64,000 nt of DNA from Brucella pecoris (GTDB lineage Bacteria > Pseudomonadota > Alphaproteobacteria > Rhizobiales > Rhizobiaceae). This document shows, piece after piece, positions 1 to 7,114 of the stretch; position 1 is the stretch's first letter; each line of letters opens with the position of its first letter. The notes under the pieces are model-generated. The model was not told where the DNA came from. It made no database searches and saw only the letters and a program-made list of their open reading frames with translations. The position numbers were made by a program, and so were the translations under genes. The stretch is from NCBI RefSeq assembly GCF_006376675.1, contig NZ_VEWK01000001.1:1-64000 (forward strand), given 5' to 3'.

Positions 1-156
1 TGATAAAGCTATGATGAGCCGAAAATCCTCTCTTCTTAATTAAACCAGTTTTGTCTCAAAGGCCCTGATGTCGGACACCGTAATGAAGCCCCGCAGCGTT
101 TTCACGATGTTGCCAAGCAGGAATGGGGAAACACGCCTGAAAGCGTTCGGGCCGAA

Positions 157-891
157 GTGCATCGCAGCATTTCAGAGCTTGAGAACGGCCTGACCAAATA
201 CCGGCAGAGCCATGAGAAATATGAAGCCATTCGCGAATATGACGACATGGCTACGCAGTATGGCACAACGGTCAAGGATGCTCTGGCAAACTATACCGGT
301 ATCGAGCGCATGCTGCATCAGGACCCCTACGCGGCCCTTGAGCAGATCGTGGCGAATGTTGCAGCGCATAAGCGATGGACCAATCAGGACGGATCGCCGG
401 TCACGTTCCGCGATCTGGCTGCGCATTACGTCAATATGCCTGCTGATCGTGTTGCATCCCGTCAGGATAGCGTCATTCGCCAGATGAGCGAGCAGATTGC
501 GGCTTTGACCAACCGGTCAGCGGCTTTCGAGCAGTCGATGCAGGAAAACCGGCTGCGCGAAACACATGCGCTTATTCAGGAATTCGCCAAGGATCACCCC
601 CGAGTGGGCGAACTGGCCGACGATATTGCGCTTCTCCTTGAGAGCAAGCGCGTTGCGACCCTGCATGAAGCTTACGAGCTCGCAGACCGCATGAACCCTT
701 CTTCGACGCCTCTCACACAGGCAACGGAAACCCCAGCGGCTCAAACCCGCGCAGAACCAAGCCCAGCCAACCCGGCAGGGCAAAAATCCATATCAGGCGC
801 ACCAACGGCAGGCTCAGACCCTCGCACGGCAGGAAAGCCCTCAAACTCACCGCGTGAGGCGCTTCAAAAAGCGCTGCGCAAAGTCAAATAA
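157..891 (+). CDS. phage scaffolding-like protein, 5' end irregular
   Basis: Acidic, Gln/Glu/Ala-rich, probably helical protein of 244 residues with a Pro/Ala/Ser-rich linker and a basic tail ending in ALRKVK. It sits directly upstream of the major capsid gene, the usual place of a podovirus scaffold that assists capsid assembly. The first in-frame start is GTG at 157. The reading frame is open from 40 and the residues it would encode before the GTG (EAPQRFHDVAKQEW region) look like part of the same protein, but an in-frame TAA at 37-39 cuts it off. The gene therefore seems truncated or fused to foreign DNA at its 5' end. Function is inferred from position and composition. Confidence 0.6.
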   Translation: MHRSISELENGLTKYRQSHEKYEAIREYDDMATQYGTTVKDALANYTGIERMLHQDPYAALEQIVANVAAHKRWTNQDGSPVTFRDLAAHYVNMPADRVASRQDSVIRQMSEQIAALTNRSAAFEQSMQENRLRETHALIQEFAKDHPRVGELADDIALLLESKRVATLHEAYELADRMNPSSTPLTQATETPAAQTRAEPSPANPAGQKSISGAPTAGSDPRTAGKPSNSPREALQKALRKVK

Positions 892-905
892 AGGAAAAAC
901 CTACC

Positions 906-1928
906 ATGGCTCCGGTTACACAAATCGACCATTACCGTCAGGTTCTTTCGATGGCTCTTGAGGACCGCTCGCAGGGCTATCAGGACCTCGTTTCGAACAG
1001 CAACGCATTCTTTGCCGTGCTCAAGCGCAAAGGCCTCTGGAAGCCGTATTCCGGCCCGCGCATCCGCGAACGCCTTCAAATCGATAAGATGGATGGCCAG
1101 TGGTACAACGGCTTTGATATCTTGGCGAACAAGCCCATTGAACTTTTCAATGATGCTTACTTCACGCCGAAGATGGCTGCTGTGCCGATCACCCTTTCCA
1201 GTGAGGAAATCCTGAATAACGAGGGTGAAAACCAGCTTCTCGATACGATGGAAAGCTATCTGGAGGTGGCTGAAGGCTCCATGACCGACATGATGGACGC
1301 CGCGCTGCATGGCGACGGCTCCGCGAATGGCGGCAAGGCGGTTACTGGCCTGAATGCGGCTATTCCGATCCTGCCGGATCAGGGCACGTATGGCGGTATC
1401 AACCGTGCAGAGGTCGCCAAGTGGCGTACCAGTGCGTTCGATGCCCAGACGGCATTCACTGATATCGGTACGCAAGTGGACAAGGATACCATTCGTCCTT
1501 TCCTCAATCGCATCATGACGCAGCGCTCTCGCGGCAAGCGCCATGCTGATCTGCTCCTCATGTCACCAGAGCATTACGAGGCATACGACGCCGCAACCAC
1601 GGCTATCCAGCGTATTGCCAAGGAAGGCGGGCTTGCAAAGCTTGGCTTCTCGTCTCTGGAATATATCGGCGGCGGCAAGCGTGCTGAAATCGTCCTTGAT
1701 GGTGGTATCGGCTCCAACATGCCAGCCAATACCACCTATGGACTTGATACCGATAGCATGCGCTTCCGGTACAACCCGAACCGCAACTTCGACAAGCTGT
1801 TTCCAGGTGACGGCCTTATGCCGATCAATCAGGACGCAATTGCGCAGTTCATCGGCTTCATGGGCGAGCTCACGAACAACAATCCGTTGTTCTCGTGGCG
1901 TCTGTTCGACAGCAACCCGGCAAACTAA
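906..1928 (+). CDS. phage major capsid protein
   Basis: A 340-residue protein with the size and layout of a podovirus major capsid protein: N-terminal arm, a Gly/Asp-rich central part, and a C-terminal region with many Asn/Phe residues (NNNPLFSWRLFD). It follows the scaffold-like gene by 14 bases, has a good ribosome site (aaaggaaaaac before ATG), and is followed at once by a strong terminator, as expected for the most expressed structural gene. It would form the icosahedral shell. The assignment rests on overall resemblance and gene order; no catalytic motif is expected. Confidence 0.85.
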   Translation: MAPVTQIDHYRQVLSMALEDRSQGYQDLVSNSNAFFAVLKRKGLWKPYSGPRIRERLQIDKMDGQWYNGFDILANKPIELFNDAYFTPKMAAVPITLSSEEILNNEGENQLLDTMESYLEVAEGSMTDMMDAALHGDGSANGGKAVTGLNAAIPILPDQGTYGGINRAEVAKWRTSAFDAQTAFTDIGTQVDKDTIRPFLNRIMTQRSRGKRHADLLLMSPEHYEAYDAATTAIQRIAKEGGLAKLGFSSLEYIGGGKRAEIVLDGGIGSNMPANTTYGLDTDSMRFRYNPNRNFDKLFPGDGLMPINQDAIAQFIGFMGELTNNNPLFSWRLFDSNPAN

Positions 1929-1954
1929 GGGCGGTTCTCTCCGCCCTTTTTCTT
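1927..1954 (+). terminator. rho-independent terminator after capsid gene
   Basis: GGGCGG and CCGCCC arms around a short TTCTCT loop, followed by TTTTTCTTTT. It directly follows the capsid stop codon and probably sets capsid messenger level relative to downstream genes. Confidence 0.8.
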
Positions 1955-1973
1955 TTCGAGAAAGGTCAAGGCA

Positions 1974-2264
1974 ATGTCCTACCGGATTACTCCGACACTC
2001 GGCCCTGATGTCGAGCAGCATGCAACCAAATACTATTGGGATCTGAATTCGTCCGGAACGCCAAGCTATGCGCTTGGCACGAAGGTCGTGGGCTCCGATG
2101 GTCATGATTACATCCATGTAAAGGCGGGTGCTGACCTCGCTAAGGATGCCGAAGTGCAGATCAATGGAACAACCTTCGTCGCCACGGCTGGCGAGGGCGG
2201 TTTCACTGTTCCGGTCGCCGTCAAGAGCGGCGAAGCCTTCCACGCCAAGCGGTCGGCACTCTGA
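1974..2264 (+). CDS. small phage structural protein, possible head decoration
   Basis: A 96-residue, Gly/Val/Thr-rich protein with alternating hydrophobic residues that suggest a beta-rich fold, lying between two terminators straight after the capsid gene. In related podoviruses this place is taken by small head-associated proteins. Ribosome site GAAAGG lies about 9 bases before ATG. The role in decorating or stabilising the capsid is inferred from position; no named family is visible. Confidence 0.55.
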   Translation: MSYRITPTLGPDVEQHATKYYWDLNSSGTPSYALGTKVVGSDGHDYIHVKAGADLAKDAEVQINGTTFVATAGEGGFTVPVAVKSGEAFHAKRSAL

Positions 2265-2271
2265 TTACTGA

Positions 2272-2296
2272 GAGGGCGGGGAAACCCGCCCTTTTC
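2272..2296 (+). terminator. rho-independent terminator
   Basis: GGGCGGG-gaaa-CCCGCCC stem followed by TTTTC, eight bases after the stop of the small structural gene. Confidence 0.75.
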
Positions 2297-2327
2297 ATTT
2301 CCGATCTCTCAGACAGAAAGAACAGTC

Positions 2328-3071
2328 ATGTCACTGAAAGAAACACCAGTTTTCAAGAGCATCGCGCAGCTTGATCCGGCAGCTTCAAAAAAGGCGGGCC
2401 GACCGATCTACAGCGATATCGAAGTTTGCGAGCTCCATTTCCCGGGCGACAAGCAGCACAAGCCGGTTTTCCCCGCGCACTCGTTCGCTGGATGGGGTGA
2501 AGATGAGTACGGCAATCAGCAGAAGCTCACCTATGCGCTGAAATACAATGACCAGTATCTGCGCTTCAAGGAAGGTCGCGCTCAGGTCGCTGACGGCACG
2601 CCACTTTCCGAACTGCCGTTCCTGACCGAAGCAAAGCGTATGGAACTGAAGGCGCTCAAAATCTACACCGCTGAACAGCTGGCGGGCCTTGATGGTCAGA
2701 ACCTCAAGAACCTCGGCCACGGGGGCCGTGCTCTTAAGGATCAGGCTCAGGCGTTTATCGAAACAGCGACGAAAAGCGCCGGCTCGGTTGCTCTGGCTGA
2801 AGAAAACGCATTTCTCCGGCAGCAGATTGCCGAACTGAAGGCGGATCGCGCTGGAGTTGCAGCTGTAGAACCTGACGACACCACTGAACCCGAACAGGAA
2901 AAGCCAGCGCCCGACGACACAGAGGACGAAGAAGACATTTTCGACCTCATGCCGGATGAAGAACTGAAAGCCTACATTAAGGATAAGTCCGGCGAAGGTG
3001 TGCGCGGCACTCCGAAGCGCGAAACCCTGCTCGCCATGGCTCGCGAGCTCGATCTGGCCGACGAGGGTTAA
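2328..3071 (+). CDS. phage protein with acidic linker and HeH/SAP-like C-terminus
   Basis: A 247-residue protein: a folded N-terminal part, a helical stretch (LAEENAFLRQQIAELKADR) that looks like a short coiled coil, a very acidic linker around residues 180-205, and a C-terminal segment (residues ~208-245) with the look of a small helix-extended-loop-helix nucleic-acid binding unit (LKAYIKDKSGEGVRG). It lies in the head-gene block just before the connector-like gene. Exact function unknown; a DNA-contacting head protein is an inference. Confidence 0.5.
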   Translation: MSLKETPVFKSIAQLDPAASKKAGRPIYSDIEVCELHFPGDKQHKPVFPAHSFAGWGEDEYGNQQKLTYALKYNDQYLRFKEGRAQVADGTPLSELPFLTEAKRMELKALKIYTAEQLAGLDGQNLKNLGHGGRALKDQAQAFIETATKSAGSVALAEENAFLRQQIAELKADRAGVAAVEPDDTTEPEQEKPAPDDTEDEEDIFDLMPDEELKAYIKDKSGEGVRGTPKRETLLAMARELDLADEG

Positions 3072-3074
3072 TCA

Positions 3075-3770
3075 ATGACCGTCAAGGACGCGCTGACAAG
3101 CGCTGCATCCCGCATCATGGGTGTGCGCCCGACTGTCTTTTTTTCCTCAACCAAACCACTTGAGGGCGATCTGACAGAACTCGTTAATGCTGTGGCAAAG
3201 GATATTATTAAATCCCACGATTGGCGCGTCCTGACGAAACTATGCACGTTGACTGGTGACGGCACTAGTGAGGGCTATAGCCTTCCAACCGACTACGACA
3301 GAATGCAGAAAGGCTCTAGCCTGCGATCTGCAACCGCTCCCCTCTACGGTTATCAACCTTGTGTTGATCCCGATGAATGGCTGATGCTGCAAATGCCTTA
3401 TGGCGTCTGTTCTCTTGGGCGCTGGATCACGTTCGGCGGACAGATCCATATCATGCCAAAGCCTTCCCTCGGGCAAGAGATTAAGTTTTTCTACCAAGGA
3501 AATCAGTTTGCAACTGATGAGAACGGCGTTCCAAAGGGAAGCTTTGAAAAGGATAACGATAGCTTCCTGCTGGATGAGGAACTGCTTACGCTCGGACTTG
3601 TTTGGCGCTATCGCCAGCAAAAGCGCATCGACTATACCGACGATCAGGCTTTGTTTGAAAAGCGCTTCAATGAACTCGCAGGCGAAGACAAGGGGGCGCG
3701 GGTTTTCGTAGAGGGCGGTTCGCGCAGGCGCGGTAATGCGTCATTGCCATATTGGGGTGAGCTCGGATGA
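3075..3770 (+). CDS. phage head-tail adaptor / tubular-A-like protein
   Basis: A 231-residue protein with the pattern of podovirus adaptor proteins: N-terminal helix, an ESHDW-type helix (KDIIKSHDWRVL), a beta-rich centre (YSLPTDYDRM; GGQIHIMPKP), and a C-terminal helical part containing WRYRQQKRIDY. Such proteins form a ring between portal and tail nozzle. The stop overlaps the start of the next gene (ATGA), so the two are translationally coupled. The family call is by pattern and order. Confidence 0.65.
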   Translation: MTVKDALTSAASRIMGVRPTVFFSSTKPLEGDLTELVNAVAKDIIKSHDWRVLTKLCTLTGDGTSEGYSLPTDYDRMQKGSSLRSATAPLYGYQPCVDPDEWLMLQMPYGVCSLGRWITFGGQIHIMPKPSLGQEIKFFYQGNQFATDENGVPKGSFEKDNDSFLLDEELLTLGLVWRYRQQKRIDYTDDQALFEKRFNELAGEDKGARVFVEGGSRRRGNASLPYWGELG

Positions 3771-5449
3771 GGTGGCCTCGTTCTCCGCGCAAGCCGCGCA
3801 TGTCTCAGCCGAAGCGCTACACTTCCCCAATCGGCGGATGGGTGGCTAATAGAAACGTTGCCCAGGCTCAAGCACCGGGATTGCCGCAAGCTGCGGCTAT
3901 TCTCGACAATTTCTTTCCCTATGCCAGCACCGTCATCATGCGGCGTGGGAGTGAATTGCATGCCACTCTTGGAGATGGATCGCAGTCCGTCCGGTCTCTT
4001 TTCAAATACGTGAGTGGAGGAAATCAGCGCCTATTTGGTGCAACAGACACTCAGGTTTTCGATATCACGCTTGTGCAAAGCCCTTACAGTTGGCGTATCG
4101 GCACCAGCACCGATGACGATATCAAAACCGATCAAAACGACCTTTTGGGAGAGCTTTCGACTAAAGGTCTGGATGTTCTAAACAATCAGAAGAATGGTGA
4201 CTGGTCAGTCGTGCAGTTTGCTACCGCAGGCGGCGGCATATTCCTTCGCGGGGTAAATGGCGAAGATAAGCCATTCGTCTATGACGGGAATGCTTTTTCC
4301 TCCGATCCGGCGCTCACCATGCCAGCAACAGAAACCGTTGTGACACCTGAGGACATGTCTTTCGTCTGGGCTTACAAGAACCGCCTGTTCTTTGTTGAGG
4401 GCGATAGTCTGAATGCCTGGTATCTGCCGGTTGATCAAATCGGCGGTGAACTGAAGAAATTCCCGCTCGGTGGTATCTTCAACGAAGGCGGCTCGCTATT
4501 GTTTGGAGCCTTCTGGTCTCTTGACAGTGGCTCGTCTGGCGGACTTTCGGAACAATGCGTTTTTGTCAGCACAGAGGGCGAAGTTGCGGTCTTTCAAGGT
4601 GCTAACCCGAGCGATGCGAATGACTGGAGCAAGGTAGGCGTTTATCGGATCGGCAAGCCTCTGGGAAAGAATGCGTGTATCCGGGCGGGTGGTGACATCA
4701 TTATCGCTACGACAACCGGCTTTGTGCCTTTGTCACAGGCTATTCAGCGTGACGTTGCCGCATTATCCCCTGCAACGGTCTCCTATCCAATTGAAGACGC
4801 ATGGAATGAAGCATGTCTGCTTCGCGGTAATGCTGGATGGCATGCAATGCTCTGGGCTGAGCGCCAAATGGTAATTGTCACCCCGCCCCATTTGAACGGT
4901 TCATCCCCTGTCATGTTTGTTGCCAATGCATTGACGGGCAAGTGGTGCCGCTTCACCGGTTGGACTTCGAACTGCATGGAAGTGTTTCAAGGCCAGCTAT
5001 ATTTCGGCTCTTTGGAAGGTGAAGTCATCAAGGCGAATATTGGCGGGAGTGACAAGGGCAATACCTACACGGCGGCTTATCTGCCTCTTTTTGAGGACTA
5101 TGGACAGCCTGCACTCATGAAGCTTGCAAAGCTTGTCCGGTTTACAATCCGGGCCTCCGCTCAACTCAACATGGAGGTTAAGCTGCACGCTGAATACGAC
5201 AAGGAACTTCCACCTGCACCCAACTCTACTGCAGTCACATCTACTCAGGAATGGGGAACGGCCATCTGGGGTGCCAGCACATGGGGAGCGGCATCACAAG
5301 CCATCCTGAACAACGAATGGCAGGCGATAGGCGGCGGCGGATATGTCTTAGGACCATCTTGTCAGGTCACAAGCGGATATATCGTTCCGCTTGATGCTGA
5401 AATCATGAGCACCGATCTAACTTTCGAAATGACGGACGTGCCAGCATGA
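3767..5449 (+). CDS. phage tail nozzle / tubular-B-like protein
   Basis: A 560-residue, beta-rich protein beginning with a basic stretch and then a GGWVANRN-type motif common at the N-terminus of podovirus stabilisation or nozzle proteins (PIGGWVANRNVAQ). Repeated aromatic/glycine blades occur along its length (SYSWRIGT-like, MSFVWAYKNRLFFVEG, GKWCRFTGW), fitting a propeller-like tail tube component. It overlaps the preceding adaptor gene by four bases and the following GNAT-like gene by four bases, so the three probably form one translational unit. Confidence 0.6.
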   Translation: MRWPRSPRKPRMSQPKRYTSPIGGWVANRNVAQAQAPGLPQAAAILDNFFPYASTVIMRRGSELHATLGDGSQSVRSLFKYVSGGNQRLFGATDTQVFDITLVQSPYSWRIGTSTDDDIKTDQNDLLGELSTKGLDVLNNQKNGDWSVVQFATAGGGIFLRGVNGEDKPFVYDGNAFSSDPALTMPATETVVTPEDMSFVWAYKNRLFFVEGDSLNAWYLPVDQIGGELKKFPLGGIFNEGGSLLFGAFWSLDSGSSGGLSEQCVFVSTEGEVAVFQGANPSDANDWSKVGVYRIGKPLGKNACIRAGGDIIIATTTGFVPLSQAIQRDVAALSPATVSYPIEDAWNEACLLRGNAGWHAMLWAERQMVIVTPPHLNGSSPVMFVANALTGKWCRFTGWTSNCMEVFQGQLYFGSLEGEVIKANIGGSDKGNTYTAAYLPLFEDYGQPALMKLAKLVRFTIRASAQLNMEVKLHAEYDKELPPAPNSTAVTSTQEWGTAIWGASTWGAASQAILNNEWQAIGGGGYVLGPSCQVTSGYIVPLDAEIMSTDLTFEMTDVPA

Positions 5450-5910
5450 TTGAAACTGCGCTTTTTGGCTGGCAGCCGGTACGCGGTTCACATTCAATAA
5501 TTGGAGAATTTGTCTGCAAGATCGTTTTCGACGATCCCTATGCTCTCGATAAATACGCGGCCATGGGGTTCTTCGAAGACGGTGAGCTCATCGCGGGAGT
5601 TCTCTTTCACAACTGGCATCCGGAAAGCGGCGTCATGGAAATGACGGCGGGCTCAAGTTCGAAACGATGGCTTAACCGGCGCACACTTCAGCAGATCATG
5701 TCTCTCGTCTTTGACGGCTTTAAAAATCAGCTTGTCGTCATGCGGGTATCAGATCGCAATCAAAACATGATCCGTATCGCCAGAGCCTACGGATTTTCCG
5801 AGACCTTCATTCCCCGCCTTCGCGGTCGCGATGAGGGCGAGTTCATTTTCACTTTGACCGATGACGATTGGCGCAACGGTCGCTTTTTCAAAGCATCAAT
5901 CGACAGGTAG
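5446..5910 (+). CDS. GNAT-like acetyltransferase-fold protein in the tail operon
   Basis: A 154-residue protein with the order of a GNAT fold: a beta hairpin (ELIAGVLFHNW, MEMTAGS), a central helix, and VVMRVSDRNQNMIRIARAYGF, which corresponds to the core strand and helix before the acyl-CoA site, ending in FIPRLRGRDEGEFIFTLTDDDW. It overlaps the upstream tail gene (ATGA) and is six bases from the next, so it is a late gene. Similar genes sit in the tail modules of BPP-1-like and other podoviruses; whether it acetylates something or is only structural is unknown. Confidence 0.6.
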   Translation: MIETALFGWQPVRGSHSIIGEFVCKIVFDDPYALDKYAAMGFFEDGELIAGVLFHNWHPESGVMEMTAGSSSKRWLNRRTLQQIMSLVFDGFKNQLVVMRVSDRNQNMIRIARAYGFSETFIPRLRGRDEGEFIFTLTDDDWRNGRFFKASIDR

Positions 5911-5915
5911 ATAAA

Positions 5916-6899
5916 ATGGGCAAGAAACAGCCAGAGGCACCAGATCCGAAGGAAACAGCAAGCGCACAGGCAGCTGCCAACCGCTCGACTGCGATCACGC
6001 AGCAAGAGCTGAACATGGTGAACCAGAACAACCCATGGGGCAGCATCAGCTATGACCAGACCGGAACACGGAAGCATTTCGATGAAATGAGCGGCAAGTG
6101 GGTTGAAACTCCGACCTTTACCCAGACTACGACCCTCAGTCCTGAACAGCAGTCTATTTTCAATCAGACGCAGGCAGCGCAGGGAAATCTTGCTGGGATA
6201 GCCGTCGATCAGTCATCGAAAATCCGTGACCTGCTCAACAAGCCATTTGAGTTCAACAATCAGGATGCTGCCAATTGGGCCTATGACCTTGGGGCGCAGC
6301 GCCTTGATCCTCGTTTTGCACAGGACGAAGAAAAACTGCGCACTACGCTCAAAAACAAAGGCATTCAGGAAGGTTCTGACGCTTGGAACTCCGAAATGTC
6401 ACGCATGACGCAGTCTAAGAACGATGCATACAACCAGCTTATGTTGAACGGGCGTCAGTCGGCTTTCAGCGAAGCATTAGCGCAGCGAAACCAGCCTCTA
6501 AACGAAATCATTGGACTGATGAGCGGTTCGCAAATCCAGAACCCTGCACAAATGTCAGGCGCAACACCACAATCAAGCGTCGGCGGCGTCGATTACACGG
6601 GTCTGGTCAACCAGAAGTATCAGGCCGACATGGCGAACTATCAATCGAAGATGGGTGGTTTGTTCGGGCTGGGTTCAGCCGCAATGGGAATGTTCAGCTT
6701 CTCTGACAAGCGTCTGAAAACCGATATCGAGCGTGTGGGTAAAACGGACGAAGGCACGCCAATTTATACCTATCGGTATAAGGACGGCGGCCCTACTCAG
6801 ATGGGTGTCATGGCTCAGGACGTTGAGAAAAAGCAGCCAGAGGCGGTTGCTAAGCACCCGAGCGGCTTCCGCATGGTTGATTATGGAAAGGTGAGGTAA
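5916..6899 (+). CDS. phage virion protein with C-terminal S74-like chaperone segment
   Basis: A 327-residue protein. The ATG at 5916 is chosen because an earlier in-frame start lies inside the preceding gene. The N-terminal two thirds is Gln/Asn/Ala-rich and helical; a Gly/Met hydrophobic patch (GLFGLGSAAMGMF) precedes a C-terminal block SDKRLKTDIERVG...TYRYKDGG...MGVMAQDVE. That block matches the start of intramolecular chaperone (peptidase S74) domains, which trimerise fibres and cut themselves off. Here it is short and ends the protein. A role in the virion is inferred from place in the operon. Confidence 0.6.
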   Translation: MGKKQPEAPDPKETASAQAAANRSTAITQQELNMVNQNNPWGSISYDQTGTRKHFDEMSGKWVETPTFTQTTTLSPEQQSIFNQTQAAQGNLAGIAVDQSSKIRDLLNKPFEFNNQDAANWAYDLGAQRLDPRFAQDEEKLRTTLKNKGIQEGSDAWNSEMSRMTQSKNDAYNQLMLNGRQSAFSEALAQRNQPLNEIIGLMSGSQIQNPAQMSGATPQSSVGGVDYTGLVNQKYQADMANYQSKMGGLFGLGSAAMGMFSFSDKRLKTDIERVGKTDEGTPIYTYRYKDGGPTQMGVMAQDVEKKQPEAVAKHPSGFRMVDYGKVR

Positions 6900-7114
6900 T
6901 GATTTTTACCAATCCGCAGCCTTTCTCTCGACTGCGCGAGGCGCCACAGCCTCAACAGGTTATCGGCACCGTCGCCGCGCCAACTCAGCAGCCAATCCGT
7001 GACCCCATGCAAGGGTTTTCAATGATGGCAAACGAAGCAGTAAACAACACCACACAGGCCAGCAAGATCAAGCTCGCCAGCTTATTCGGTCTGGGTCCAA
7101 GGGGGCTATACTAA
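6899..7114 (+). CDS. small phage protein of unknown function
   Basis: A 71-residue protein with a Pro/Gln-rich first half and a helical second half. Its ATG overlaps the previous stop (TAATG) and its stop overlaps the next start, so it is translated within the tail and ejection-protein operon. No family recognised. Confidence 0.6.
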   Translation: MIFTNPQPFSRLREAPQPQQVIGTVAAPTQQPIRDPMQGFSMMANEAVNNTTQASKIKLASLFGLGPRGLY

